The translations under genes were made by a program, and so were the position numbers. A DNA stretch of 64,000 bases from Kaistella chaponensis (GTDB lineage: Bacteria > Bacteroidota > Bacteroidia > Flavobacteriales > Weeksellaceae): the NCBI RefSeq assembly GCF_900156725.1, contig NZ_FTOI01000016.1, forward strand, positions 1 to 64,000. The letters are read 5' to 3'. Of this stretch, positions 1 through 9,674 are shown one piece after another. Numbering within the stretch: the first letter of the stretch is position 1; each line of letters opens with the position of its first letter. Under the pieces are notes generated by a model, which worked only from the letters and a program-made list of their open reading frames with translations, did no database searches and was not told where the DNA came from.

Positions 1-37
1 GCCTAAAGAGGACAACTTTTCCTTTTTTCAAACGCAT
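1..37 (-). CDS. possible 5' end of a divergent gene (edge fragment)
   Basis: An ATG on the minus strand opens twelve codons (MRLKKGKVVLFR) that run off the left edge. The basic start and the divergent arrangement with the next gene fit a real gene start, but twelve residues cannot be assigned to a family and no clear TAnnTTTG box stands upstream. It could be chance. Confidence 0.2.
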   Translation of the reverse strand, partial: MRLKKGKVVLFR

Positions 38-163
38 ATCGAATTTTAATGAAAATAAAAATCCGCATCACTTTTTGTTGTGAGACGCATTCTTTTTGCT
101 GTTACAGAATGATTTTTTCTCTTAGAAGAAAAATCAATCGATTTGTTTTTCAGCAATTTGCTT

Positions 164-194
164 TTGTCAAAGAGTGCAGAATAAATTATATTTG
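164..194 (+). promoter_or_regulatory. Bacteroidetes-type promoter of the type IX cargo gene
   Basis: TTG at 164-166 and TATATTTG at 187-194 are separated by 20 bases, matching the -33 TTG / -7 TAnnTTTG consensus. Transcription would begin near 200, so the GTG at 174 lies inside the promoter and the ATG at 210 must be the start codon. Confidence 0.7.
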
Positions 195-209
195 TGGACA
201 ATCCTTTTA

Positions 210-3200
210 ATGAAAAAATTTTTACTCTTATTCTTTCTGTTCTCTTTCTCAATCTCAATTTTCAGTCAACAACTGAAAACTTCTTCAGCGTATTCTTTTA
301 CGGAGAACAAAGGTCAAATTGTAGATCAGGACGGCAAACAAAATCCTGCGGTTCAGTATCTTTTCAATTCGGATGGATTGAATGTTCAGATTAAGAATGA
401 TGGATTTTCTTATGATGTTTATGAAGTTAAAAAAGTCCCGAAAAAAAAATCCAAACGAAGAGAAAGTGATTTGCCTCAAAAAAATAAACTAAAAACAGAA
501 TACGATTTAAAATATGAATATCACCGTGTTGATATCGATTTTGTAGGTGCCAATAAAAATCCAGAAATTATTGCTGAAGGTAAATCGGTGGATTATGACA
601 ATTATTACAACATTCCGAACCGTCCAAAAGGCGTAGAAAACGTACACCGTTACGAAAAAATCACCTTTCAAAATCTTTATTCAAATATTGATTTGGTTTT
701 CTTTCAACCAAAAGATACTTTAAAGCCGATTGAATATAATTTCATCGTGAATCCCGGTGGAAAAATTTCTGATATTCAACTCAAATTTAAAGGAGCAACA
801 ACAAAATTAAAAGACGGAAAACTTATTATGAATCTTCGTTTCGGGGAAATGCAGGAAAATATTCCACATTCTTGGGAAGAAGCCGGAAATTTAAAAAAAT
901 CGATTAATGTTGGTTTTAAAGATTTAGGAAATGGAGTTTATGGATTTAATGCTGATAGAGATGTTTTTGATAAAGTGGTGGTGATTGATCCGGTTCCGAC
1001 GAGGATTTGGGGAACATTGTATGGTGGAAATGGATATGATACTATGGAAAAATTGGAAATAGATGAATATAACGATCTGTATCTCGGAGGAATGACGATG
1101 AGCTATGATAATTATATGGCAACTTCTGGTGCTTACATTACTACATTCACGGGGACTTGGGACGGATATATTGCAAAATTTGATGAAAATGGACACCGAA
1201 TTTGGGGGAGTTATTTAGATAACACGATAAGCTATGGGTCTTTGAATGCTTTAGATTTTGATAAAGACAATCTTTATATTCTCTTAAAAGCTAATGATCA
1301 GCAAGTCTTAAAACTTAGAAAAGACGGAACCTACATTTGGACTCATCATATTGCTTCAGATAAATTAATTTACGATATCCTGGTTAAAAATGGTTTTTTT
1401 TACATTGGAGGTGCTATAGCCCAAAATAATATTTCTAAACCTTATATTGAAAAGTTTGACTTGAATGGAATTTTTCAAAAAAATTATATCATTCAAAATA
1501 CAGTTTCTGGAAAATTTTCCTACATTTCTGATTTTTCAGATGATAGTTCCCTTGATATCTACGCTATCGGACAAACAGAATCTACTGGAATTTCTACGCA
1601 AAACTCTTTACAAAATTCTCTTGGCGGAGACAGGGACTTATTATTGATGCATTTTGATTCAGATTTAAATTCAAAGCAAATTTCCTATTTTGGCGATGCA
1701 AGAGCGGATTTACCGATTGCCTGTAAATTTGAAAATGGAATTTTTAAAGTATTTTATAAAATATGGCCGATCATTAATAATAATTATGTCGGAAGTGTAT
1801 TAAAATATAATGTAAATACTAACGCCATAGTTTCAAACAACCAATTTCTTTTACCTTATAATCAAGATTTAACCGGTTATTTCGATCCTATTGGAAATCT
1901 GTTTATTGGAGGAAGTTCTTATCCAAACCAACCCAATATTGCAACTCCCGATGCTTATCAAACATCAACAGGATTCAGCAACAAATCTATAATGATGCTG
2001 TACGACAATAATGAAAACAAAGTTTGGGGTACATTTTATGGAGGAAATGGATCTACTGGAGCTGCATTTATCCGGAGAGATTCAAAAAACTACATCTACA
2101 TGGTTGGGAGCGCTACTTCTAATATTTCTGGAATGGCAACACCAGGAGCTTTTCAATCGATCAATAATTCCACGGATGGTTATATTGCTAAATTTTTTGA
2201 TTGTACTTCTGTTGTGACATTATTATCTTCTAATTCACCTGTCTGTCTAAACTCAACTATAAACCTTTCAGCTTCCGGCGGAACATCATACTCTTGGACT
2301 GGTCCGAATGGATTCATTTCTTCCGCTCAAAACCCAATTATTCTGAATGCAACTGCAGCAATGGATGGCATTTACTCTTGCGTAATTTCTGGTACAGGTG
2401 GTTGCGACGGAACCTTCAATGTAGAAGTAAAAGTAGAAGACAAAACCGCCCCAATTCCAGACATCGCAAACTTACTTACAATTACAGGAAATTGTAAAAC
2501 CGTCATTTCCACAATCCCAACTGCAACCGATAATTGCGTAGGAAATATCGTGGGAATAACTACAGATCCGCTTCAATATTCTTTACCCGGAAATTATATA
2601 ATTCATTGGAAATATGATGACGGAAACGGAAATATTTCCACGCAAAATCAAAATGTAACAATTGTTAGCGAACCTGTTCCAACGGGAAATGCTGCCCAAA
2701 ATTTCTGTCTCATTAATAATCCCAAAATCTCTAATATTCAAATTTCAGGAACCTCCATTAAATGGTATAATGCAGCCGGAAACCTTTTAAATGCAAATAC
2801 GCTTTTAGTCGATGGAACAAAATATTATGCAACGCAAACTCTAAACGGTTGTGAAAGTGCGAAAACTGAAATTACAATCGCCGTTAATGATCCAATTGCA
2901 CCAACAGGAAACGGTTCCCAAACTTTTTGTTCTGCGCAATTGCCGAAAATTTCCGATATCTTGGTGACGGGACAAAACATCAAATGGTTTGATGCATCGG
3001 GAAACATTTTACCGACCACAACTCTACTTCTAGACGGGAAAACCTATTTCGCCACTCAAACTGTAAACGGGTGTGAAAGCACGCAGAAACTTTCCGTAAC
3101 TGCCATTGTAAAAAATGGCGGAATTCCTGCAAATGATTACGCAATGGCAATTTGTAATCCGACCACTTCAAATACGAAAATTGAAAACCTCATCAATTAT

Positions 3201-4076
3201 AAAGGAAATTTAATTGCAAATCCCGGAATTTATATTTTTGAATTTTTCAATGCTGCAAATCAAGTAATTGCTGATCCTTCAAATGCGATTTTAAATTTGG
3301 GCGCCAATATTTTCAATGTGAAAATCTCCAATAATTTAGGATGTTTTGATTTTGTGAAACTGACTTTAACTTTGGATCCAAAACCACCATTAAATCTTCC
3401 TGAAAAAGTAGAATTTTGCAATGGTCAATCTGTACCTCTTGATGCAGGTGGAAATGGAATAATCGCCTACGAATGGACCAGAACCGATGATCCGAAAGTG
3501 ATTTCTAACCAACAAATTTTGGTAGTTTCTACCCCAGGAGATTATATTTTGAAAGTTGAAAATACGTTTGGCTGTCAAAATTCTACCATTATCAAAGTTA
3601 CGAAATCTGTTTTGGCACATATTACCGGAGTTCAAATTGTAAATAATACGGCAACCGTACAAATGTCTGCTGTTGGCGATTTCATATATTCTTTAGATCA
3701 GTTAAACTGGCAAAATTCTAATGTTTTTCAAAATTTAGCCAACGGAAATTACACGGTTTATGTGCAAACAAAATTGGGTTGCATTATTGGGTCTATGAAT
3801 TTTAGCATTTTTAATGTCACCAATATTTTTACGCCAAATGCAGATGGAATGAATGATACTTGGGAAATCTCGGGTTTAGAAAATTACCCCAATTCGGAAG
3901 TTAAAGTTTTTGACCGTTTCGGAAATACCGTTTTACAGAAAATCACAAACGGAGCTTTTGAATGGGACGGAACTTTCAACTCTAGAAAATTGCCGACGGG
4001 AAATTATTGGTATGTCATCAAAGTTTCGGATGGCCGATTGCTAAACGGTTGGTTGCTTCTTAAAAACAGAAATTAA
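210..4076 (+). CDS. secreted SBBP/Ig-like protein with type B (gliding-associated) T9SS sorting domain
   Basis: A 1288-residue exported protein. The first 20 residues are a signal peptide (MKKFLLLFF... ending SIFSQQ). The next ~240 residues (ENKGQI..., AVQYLF..., EYNFIV) match the N-terminal domain of SBBP-repeat proteins. A beta-propeller-like stretch follows with repeated GGNG and YIAKF motifs. Around residue 700 begin Ig-like/PKD-type domains (PVCLNST, SYSWTGPNG) and tandem SIKWYNAAGN / NIKWFDASGN repeats. The last ~85 residues (NIFTPNADGMND ... FDRFGN ... GNYWYVI) are the CHU_C gliding-associated domain used as the type B sorting signal of type IX secretion. It is probably cell-surface attached or secreted; binding partners cannot be read from sequence. 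It is followed three bases later by a TPR gene, likely co-transcribed. Confidence 0.88.
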   Translation: MKKFLLLFFLFSFSISIFSQQLKTSSAYSFTENKGQIVDQDGKQNPAVQYLFNSDGLNVQIKNDGFSYDVYEVKKVPKKKSKRRESDLPQKNKLKTEYDLKYEYHRVDIDFVGANKNPEIIAEGKSVDYDNYYNIPNRPKGVENVHRYEKITFQNLYSNIDLVFFQPKDTLKPIEYNFIVNPGGKISDIQLKFKGATTKLKDGKLIMNLRFGEMQENIPHSWEEAGNLKKSINVGFKDLGNGVYGFNADRDVFDKVVVIDPVPTRIWGTLYGGNGYDTMEKLEIDEYNDLYLGGMTMSYDNYMATSGAYITTFTGTWDGYIAKFDENGHRIWGSYLDNTISYGSLNALDFDKDNLYILLKANDQQVLKLRKDGTYIWTHHIASDKLIYDILVKNGFFYIGGAIAQNNISKPYIEKFDLNGIFQKNYIIQNTVSGKFSYISDFSDDSSLDIYAIGQTESTGISTQNSLQNSLGGDRDLLLMHFDSDLNSKQISYFGDARADLPIACKFENGIFKVFYKIWPIINNNYVGSVLKYNVNTNAIVSNNQFLLPYNQDLTGYFDPIGNLFIGGSSYPNQPNIATPDAYQTSTGFSNKSIMMLYDNNENKVWGTFYGGNGSTGAAFIRRDSKNYIYMVGSATSNISGMATPGAFQSINNSTDGYIAKFFDCTSVVTLLSSNSPVCLNSTINLSASGGTSYSWTGPNGFISSAQNPIILNATAAMDGIYSCVISGTGGCDGTFNVEVKVEDKTAPIPDIANLLTITGNCKTVISTIPTATDNCVGNIVGITTDPLQYSLPGNYIIHWKYDDGNGNISTQNQNVTIVSEPVPTGNAAQNFCLINNPKISNIQISGTSIKWYNAAGNLLNANTLLVDGTKYYATQTLNGCESAKTEITIAVNDPIAPTGNGSQTFCSAQLPKISDILVTGQNIKWFDASGNILPTTTLLLDGKTYFATQTVNGCESTQKLSVTAIVKNGGIPANDYAMAICNPTTSNTKIENLINYKGNLIANPGIYIFEFFNAANQVIADPSNAILNLGANIFNVKISNNLGCFDFVKLTLTLDPKPPLNLPEKVEFCNGQSVPLDAGGNGIIAYEWTRTDDPKVISNQQILVVSTPGDYILKVENTFGCQNSTIIKVTKSVLAHITGVQIVNNTATVQMSAVGDFIYSLDQLNWQNSNVFQNLANGNYTVYVQTKLGCIIGSMNFSIFNVTNIFTPNADGMNDTWEISGLENYPNSEVKVFDRFGNTVLQKITNGAFEWDGTFNSRKLPTGNYWYVIKVSDGRLLNGWLLLKNRN

Positions 4077-4079
4077 ACA

Positions 4080-5159
4080 ATGAAAAAGATCTTCTATTTA
4101 TTTTTGATAGTAAAAATTGGTTTTCTTTCTGCACAAATAGATTCTAAAAATTTGTATCAAGATTGGTATGCTGTAAAAATAGAAATGAAAGATGGCAGTA
4201 AACCGTTTTTGAAAAAACCCACTTATTTTCTCAATTACGGTTTCCGAATCGATAAAGACTCGTATCGCTTTGATGAAATAAACAAATTGCAGCAAAAACA
4301 AAGTTCTCCAATTCCCTATGTTTTACGGAACGACGAAATGCAAACCTCACCAGAATCAGCTTTGGTAATAGAAAAATTGAACAAAGATTCCTTAATTCTT
4401 TCTCAAAGCATTAAAAACATAGCTGAGAATGATTTAACCAGATATTATTTGGTGTCTTTAAAAAAATTAAAACAACAACGTCTTGCGCAATTTAAAGGAA
4501 AAGACACTTTGATTTCCAATCCAATTCTCAATCCGCCTTTCAAAAATAAACTTTCAAAAAAAGATATTAAATCTGCAAAAATGGTTTCGTTGCCAGAAAA
4601 TAAGCGAAAGAATTTTCGACTCAATGGATTTATACTTTTAGATGTAAAAAATAGAAAAGCAGAAGGTTTTTTAGAAGATTTCAATCCTGAATTTAAGGTA
4701 GAAAATAAAAATGTATTAAGTAATCTGACCGGTAATTTTAATGACTGGGATGTTTCGCAGTTCCGTGATTTTAAATTTATAAAAGTTCCATTTTCGTATT
4801 TACAATTCTACCAAATTGAAAAAACCCTTATTTCTTTCGGTGAAATATATTCTTTAAATATTGCAGATTACGACTTAGTTCCCAGTAATAAAATCACCCT
4901 CGGAAGTCCAAACGTAGAAAGTGCAGATTATTTCGAAGCTGCAGTAAAAGCTTATAAAAAGAATAAATTGAAAGATGCGGCTCGTCTTTTCGAAAAATCA
5001 ATTCAAAGCAACGAAAGAAATTTAAATGCTTATTATAATTTTGCAGAAATCAGTTTTAGACTTCACAACATAGAAAAAGCTTGCGAGATTTACCAATTTC
5101 TAATCGATGAAGGTCAAAAACCTGCAATAAAAGAATTCAATCAAAAATGTGTAAAATAA
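4080..5159 (+). CDS. exported TPR-containing protein of unknown function
   Basis: 359 residues starting with a signal peptide (about MKKIFYLFLIVKIGFLSAQ). The body has no family I recognise. The last ~80 residues (DYFEAAVKAYKKNKLKDAARLFEKSI, then NLNAYYNFAEISFRL and IEKACEIYQFLI) form two tetratricopeptide-type helical hairpins. The start codon lies three bases after the stop of the type IX cargo gene, so the two are probably one transcript and the protein may act with that cargo in the periplasm. Its stop codon abuts the stop codon of the convergent CvfB-like gene with no base between. Confidence 0.75.
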   Translation: MKKIFYLFLIVKIGFLSAQIDSKNLYQDWYAVKIEMKDGSKPFLKKPTYFLNYGFRIDKDSYRFDEINKLQQKQSSPIPYVLRNDEMQTSPESALVIEKLNKDSLILSQSIKNIAENDLTRYYLVSLKKLKQQRLAQFKGKDTLISNPILNPPFKNKLSKKDIKSAKMVSLPENKRKNFRLNGFILLDVKNRKAEGFLEDFNPEFKVENKNVLSNLTGNFNDWDVSQFRDFKFIKVPFSYLQFYQIEKTLISFGEIYSLNIADYDLVPSNKITLGSPNVESADYFEAAVKAYKKNKLKDAARLFEKSIQSNERNLNAYYNFAEISFRLHNIEKACEIYQFLIDEGQKPAIKEFNQKCVK

Positions 5160-5993
5160 TTACGCTTCTGCAATCAATTTAATTTTATCCTCCAAGATCT
5201 CAATTTTTTTATCGCGATACAAACCGCCAATTGCTTTTTTGAAATTCTTTTTGCTCATTTGAAGCTCGTCTTTAATTTCTTCTGGCGTAGATTGATCGGA
5301 AAGGTAAAGCAAACCGTAATTGATTTCAAGTTTATCTAAAATGATTTTCTGGAATTCATCAATGTTTTCGTAGCCTTCTGGTTGTAAAGAAACATCGATT
5401 TTTCCATCTTCGCGAATGGATTTAATGAAGCCTACTTCTTCGCTCAAAGGAAAGAGTTTTTTGTACACATCAGAAGTGTAAATCAATCCAATATATTGTT
5501 TGTTGATCACCACATTCCACCCCAATTCGCTTTCACCTGCAACCATTAAATGCACTTTTTCTCCTCTTTGCAAAGGCAGATTTTCGTAGTGTGGATTTCT
5601 TTTATACCTTGTAGTTCCGGTAATCAAATCCAGAAACTCATCCACATAAACGTAAACCAAATATCTTTTTCCCTCAATAATTTTCGCTTTCTGCTGTTTA
5701 TAAGGAACAAATAAATCCTTGATAATTCCCCAATCCATAAAAGCACCCGTTGGTAAACTTTGTACACAAGTCATGATGGCAAATTCGCCCACTTCCGCGT
5801 TGGGTTTTTCAGTCGTCGCTTTTAATTTATCATCATCTTGATAAACGAAAACTTCCATTTCATCACCTATTTCTGCATCTTCGGAGGCAAATATTTTAGG
5901 GAGAAAAGCTCTTTCACCCTCTGCATCTTCCAGAAATAAACCTGAATAATTTTTTTCCGCGATTTTTAATAATTGAGTTTTTCCGATGTTCAT
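5160..5993 (-). CDS. CvfB-like S1-domain RNA-binding protein
   Basis: 277 residues matching the CvfB/YitL family: several S1-type OB folds followed by a C-terminal winged helix. The S1-like units are visible as GDEMEVFVYQDDDKL near residue 40, TGAFMDWGIIKDLFVPY near 80, GEKVHLMVAG and DGKIDVSLQP further on. The winged helix is STPEEIKDELQMSKKNFKKAIGGLYRDKKI. In firmicutes the family binds RNA and affects gene expression; the role here is inferred. A TATCTTTG box lies 37 bases upstream of the ATG. No signal peptide, so cytoplasmic. Confidence 0.8.
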   Translation of the reverse strand: MNIGKTQLLKIAEKNYSGLFLEDAEGERAFLPKIFASEDAEIGDEMEVFVYQDDDKLKATTEKPNAEVGEFAIMTCVQSLPTGAFMDWGIIKDLFVPYKQQKAKIIEGKRYLVYVYVDEFLDLITGTTRYKRNPHYENLPLQRGEKVHLMVAGESELGWNVVINKQYIGLIYTSDVYKKLFPLSEEVGFIKSIREDGKIDVSLQPEGYENIDEFQKIILDKLEINYGLLYLSDQSTPEEIKDELQMSKKNFKKAIGGLYRDKKIEILEDKIKLIAEA

Positions 5994-6029
5994 GATGACT
6001 AGTTAGTAAAAGTGAGTAATAATAAAGTG

Positions 6030-6037
6030 CAAAGATA
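6030..6037 (-). promoter_or_regulatory. -7 box for the CvfB-like gene
   Basis: TATCTTTG on the minus strand fits TAnnTTTG. I see no clear TTG at the matching -33 distance, so the call rests on the -7 box and position. Confidence 0.4.
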
Positions 6038-6094
6038 ACGTATTTTCTGGCGAATTTTCGGGAATGGTTGTTGCTACTTCCAAAGAAAAAATTC

Positions 6095-7111
6095 ATGAAT
6101 ACCCTCCTGAAATATAAACCCGAGTTCGACCAACTTTCTGCAGCAGAAACCGCCGATTTAAATAAAGCCGTTCAATCTGTGGAAAAATTCATCGAAAGCT
6201 CTTCAAAAATTAGTAAAGTCGATTACGCAACAAGAGATGCTCATGCGAAAACATATGCGACTGCAAAAGGGTTTTTAAAGCGTTCAGACGACTTACCGGA
6301 ATTTCTGACGGAGATCTTTGATCAAAAGGAATACGAACTTTTCGCCCGCTTTTCCAATGGAAATTTGGTGATCAATAAAAAAGGAAGAGATGCGCCGCTC
6401 TATGGATTTTCTTTAAAAATAAAAAATGTAAACGGACAGGATGCGAATTTTCCACTGGTGAATTTTCCTTTATTTCCTACCAATTCTCCTTCAGTATTTC
6501 TCAATTTCTTCAGATCAGTAAATACATTTTTGGTGACAAAACATGATAATTTTCTAGTTTCAATCCTCGATGTTCCGTCGCTGATCAAAAACAGTGTCGC
6601 TCTTTTCGGTTCCATGTTTTCTGTAGATTTGGTAAAGGAAATTCTCCAATTTATCCCGAAACGAAACGACTTTTTCTTTTCCTTTCCTTTCGACGGAATT
6701 GGATGCTTTCGAATCGGCGATTACATCATGAAGATTGGCTTAAAACCAGTTCGTAACCTTTCCGGTATTGGAAAAAATGAAAAACAGCGAGATGCAATTA
6801 ATGAATGCATTTCCCTGCAAGATTTAAATTTTTTATTGACGGTCCAACTCTGCGAAAATTTAGCCGATCAACCTGTAAATGATTTAATGAAAAAGTGGAA
6901 AAACGCGCCAGAACACATTTTGGGTACCATTGTAATTCCACAGGAATCTGCTTTAGACTCCGCAAATTCAGAAATTGAAAATCTCAATTTCAATCCGTTT
7001 GAAAATGCTGAAAATCTGCAGCCGGTCGGAAAAATACAGCAAATCAGAAAAAAAATTTATGAAGCCTCGATTGCAACACGAAACCGTATCAATGGAAAAG
7101 GAAAAAGCTGA
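6095..7111 (+). CDS. catalase-fold family protein
   Basis: 338 residues from the ATG at 6095; an in-frame start at 6068 would add nine residues with no homologous look. The N-terminal half shows the catalase core pattern: RDAHAKTYATAKG near residues 49-61 corresponds to the catalytic-His segment (VVHAKG) of catalases. FARFSNG, APLYGFSLKIK and the FPLVNFPLF segment continue the beta-barrel. The C-terminal heme-ligand region of true catalases (R-x-x-x-Y) is not apparent, and the protein is much shorter than a ~480-residue catalase. It is more like the small catalase-related peroxidase-type proteins. No signal peptide is seen. Peroxidatic activity is possible but not shown. Confidence 0.65.
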   Translation: MNTLLKYKPEFDQLSAAETADLNKAVQSVEKFIESSSKISKVDYATRDAHAKTYATAKGFLKRSDDLPEFLTEIFDQKEYELFARFSNGNLVINKKGRDAPLYGFSLKIKNVNGQDANFPLVNFPLFPTNSPSVFLNFFRSVNTFLVTKHDNFLVSILDVPSLIKNSVALFGSMFSVDLVKEILQFIPKRNDFFFSFPFDGIGCFRIGDYIMKIGLKPVRNLSGIGKNEKQRDAINECISLQDLNFLLTVQLCENLADQPVNDLMKKWKNAPEHILGTIVIPQESALDSANSEIENLNFNPFENAENLQPVGKIQQIRKKIYEASIATRNRINGKGKS

Positions 7112-7185
7112 AGGATAATCGACCAATTAGTTTTTCAAAACTGAAAAAGTCACTACTTTAAAAGGAACATCATTAGATAAAAACC

Positions 7186-7216
7186 AAAAAAAGAGAAGCC
7201 GAAACTTCTCTTTTTT
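7186..7216. terminator. bidirectional intrinsic terminator (copy 1 of a repeated sequence)
   Basis: Arms AAGAGAAG and CTTCTCTT enclose CCGAAA (TTTCGG on the minus strand, a UUCG-type loop closed by U-G). A runs and T runs flank both sides, so it can end the catalase-fold gene and the DUF4476 gene. The same 22-base core recurs near 8340 and 9693. Confidence 0.8.
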
Positions 7217-7218
7217 AA

Positions 7219-8109
7219 TTAAAATCTAGAAATATAATCGTCGAGTTTTCTTTTTGCACTATCAAAATCAAAGGCTTCATGAACCACAAAATAATTGCGG
7301 CGATCGACACAATTTTGGTATAACATTTTTGCAACTTCTAATCGATTATCATCAAAAGACATCGCTTTTAGCAAAGTTTGAATTTGCAATGAGGTAAAAT
7401 TAGTGTTTCTCGATACAGATGAAATCATTGCGATTTTATCTTTGTCGAAACTCGCATTTCTTTTGAGAGCATTAATGAACCTTACAAATTCCCCATTATT
7501 CATCACGTTTGCGTAGTAATTTCCGTTGCCCTCATTTCCGTTCCAATTTCCGTTTTGGTTTCCGTAAGGATTATTCCAAATATCGTCCCATTCATTCACG
7601 CCATAAGATTGGTTTTGAACGGGATAGTTCCCCAGAAGATACAATCCTTGGTTTGGAAAGAAATCCAGAACCAATCGCATGTTGTTTTTCACGTTGAGCC
7701 TCGTTCTGTAGATCAAAAAATTGTTATCATAAATCGAAATCGGAACACTTCCCGCTCTTAATTCAAAAAACCTGAATTTCCCTGTAGAATTACTCATCAT
7801 TTGCTCACCAATTTCTATGGTAAAATTTCCGTTTAGTGGAATTCTTACAAATACTTCAGAATTACCGTAGTTGTAATTCCAGCGGTAATCAGTACTTCCA
7901 GTCGGTTTTTGATTTTTAAAACTTGGAGTGATTCTGTTGTTGGATTGCTCCGAAATTTTGTCGTTGCTTTTCCGAAATCCATCATTGCGTTGTGTTTGCA
8001 TTTCGGAACTTTTCGCTTCATTTTTTAGAAGTTCTCCCGCTTTTCCAGCCTCTTGTGCAAAAACGGTAAGATTCAATAATAAGATGGCAATAGTAAAGAT
8101 TGTTTTCAT
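7219..8109 (-). CDS. exported DUF4476 domain protein
   Basis: 296 residues from the ATG at 8109; a longer frame to 8166 lacks a signal peptide, whereas MKTIFTIAILLLNLTVFAQ is a clear one. The N-terminal third is polar and Asn/Gly-rich. The middle (EVFVRIPLNGNFTIEIG, KFRFFELRAGSVPISIYD) looks like a beta-rich domain. The last ~90 residues (FVRFINALKRNASFDKDKI ... ILLKAMSFDD-type ... NYFVVHEAFDFDSAKRKLDDYI) match DUF4476, a helical repeat domain common in Bacteroidetes exported proteins, function unknown. The terminator sits directly behind the stop codon. Confidence 0.78.
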   Translation of the reverse strand: MKTIFTIAILLLNLTVFAQEAGKAGELLKNEAKSSEMQTQRNDGFRKSNDKISEQSNNRITPSFKNQKPTGSTDYRWNYNYGNSEVFVRIPLNGNFTIEIGEQMMSNSTGKFRFFELRAGSVPISIYDNNFLIYRTRLNVKNNMRLVLDFFPNQGLYLLGNYPVQNQSYGVNEWDDIWNNPYGNQNGNWNGNEGNGNYYANVMNNGEFVRFINALKRNASFDKDKIAMISSVSRNTNFTSLQIQTLLKAMSFDDNRLEVAKMLYQNCVDRRNYFVVHEAFDFDSAKRKLDDYISRF

Positions 8110-8320
8110 TTTTTTACTTTTTAAAGTTGTAGTAAAACACGCCTCTATTATGATGCCAAAAAACACTTCTACCCCCTAATTTCATTGAATAAATGCAAAT
8201 AAACAAATTATTTACGAATTGGTTCAAAACCACTTTAACCTTACTTTAAAAACTTCATCAAAGCGAATTCAACACGTGAAATTTTACAATTTACAAATTC
8301 AATTCCCATCACTTCAAAAC

Positions 8321-8349
8321 AAAAAAAAAGAGAAGCCGAAACTTCTCTT
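8321..8349 (-). terminator. intrinsic terminator (copy 2 of a repeated sequence)
   Basis: The same AAGAGAAG / CTTCTCTT stem with CCGAAA loop as at 7191. A run of nine A's on the plus strand gives a U tract for minus-strand transcripts, so it ends the type A cargo gene about 80 bases after its stop. Confidence 0.8.
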
Positions 8350-8428
8350 ACTTTCATTAACTTTTTTTCATTATTCGTTATTATAACCATCGAAAGACTG
8401 AAAAAAATTAATCCCACGAAATCTAAAA

Positions 8429-9433
8429 TTATTTTTTAATGATTTGAATGGTTTGGTCTTTTTCATTTTTACCAGAAAGTTGCAAAATATAAGTTCCAGC
8501 CGGTAAAGCACTTAAGTTTGTTTTTCCTAAATTAATTGGTTGTATCATTAATAATTTACCATCAATACTTCGGACTTTCAGGGTATCGAAATTGCTGAAA
8601 TTTCCGGCGAAAAAAAGCTCATCGATGACAGGATTTGGAAAGACCAGAACTTTATTTTTCACAGTGGCAGCATTTGTTGCCAAGGTCGGACTTGCTTGTC
8701 CTACCGCGACATTTGAAGTTTGGTTTATGCTCAGAAGTGGTACCGAAATCGTAGCAGTAGTGGCAGTGAAAAGCGGATATCTGTTTAAATTATCGTAATA
8801 CGTGTAAAAGGTACTTACCAACGTTCCGATTGCGAAAAGATAATTGGTATCGGTACTTTGATAAAGGTTATAAGTCTGCACGGTTTTTAAGCGCAAAATA
8901 TTCGAATAGGATTTTGTACCGAGTAAAAGCAACCCCGTTCCGTCTGCGGTAGTGGTTATCGTTCCTTTGAATAATCCCGATGCAACGGTACTGGTAAAGG
9001 TACCTTTTGCGGTATCGGTGTAGGTATTTCCGAAACTTGTTGGGAATTTCAGAAAGATCCCGTTATCTCCTATAAAATTTAAAGTTGCGCCGCTTACTAC
9101 TGCGCCAGTAATTTCTAATTGCGACGCAGAAGATTTGTAGTAAATCAAGTTTGCGTTTCCATCATCGAATTTTACGGTGGTTCCAGGAAAAGTTGCAATA
9201 TCCGCGGGAGTTGGCGTAGAAACCTGCGCGATCACATTCGTACCATCGGTCAATGCACTGTTGTCAAACGTAGTGTTTGCACCAGAAGAAGAATTATCGG
9301 GGGTTCCGAGAAGATTTTTGCTATTTACCGAGTTTCCGGTTAAGTAATCATTTGCTGCTTTGGTAAGCGTGGTCTGGGAAAAGGCTAAACAACTGCACGC
9401 AGTCATCGCCAGTAAATAAATATTTTTCATCAT
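8429..9433 (-). CDS. secreted protein with type A T9SS sorting domain
   Basis: 334 residues. A signal peptide (MMKNIYLLAMTACSCLAFSQ) is followed by a Thr/Ser/Ala-rich beta-sandwich-like region with no domain I recognise. The last ~75 residues (VLVFPNPVIDELFF ... KVRSIDGKLL ... LPAGTYILQLSGK) are the type A sorting domain of type IX secretion. Either of two adjacent ATG codons may be used. The protein is probably released or anchored on the surface after cleavage by PorU. The 330 bases upstream (9434-9763) hold its promoter region and the lpdA terminator; no gene is visible there. Confidence 0.82.
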   Translation of the reverse strand: MMKNIYLLAMTACSCLAFSQTTLTKAANDYLTGNSVNSKNLLGTPDNSSSGANTTFDNSALTDGTNVIAQVSTPTPADIATFPGTTVKFDDGNANLIYYKSSASQLEITGAVVSGATLNFIGDNGIFLKFPTSFGNTYTDTAKGTFTSTVASGLFKGTITTTADGTGLLLLGTKSYSNILRLKTVQTYNLYQSTDTNYLFAIGTLVSTFYTYYDNLNRYPLFTATTATISVPLLSINQTSNVAVGQASPTLATNAATVKNKVLVFPNPVIDELFFAGNFSNFDTLKVRSIDGKLLMIQPINLGKTNLSALPAGTYILQLSGKNEKDQTIQIIKK

Positions 9434-9674
9434 TTTGTTATTTACAACGAAGTTACTACATAATTACATTTCCCTTATAAAATTATGCATTTATTTGTGA
9501 ATTTTTAACAATTACAGCTTTAAACAGATGAAAGATTTGATAATCAAAGGGAAAATAACATCGGAAACTTTCCGAATTTTTAACCCTTTAAGCACAATCA
9601 TCTTTTTCAGCCGCACCAACCGAAATGATTCAAAATGATTGATTTTTGCAGTCGTAATTTTCATTAATAGAAAA

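Noticed and set aside
46-258. 70-codon minus-strand frame across the first promoter
   Set aside because: It overlaps the promoter and signal peptide coding of the type IX cargo gene and has no family resemblance.
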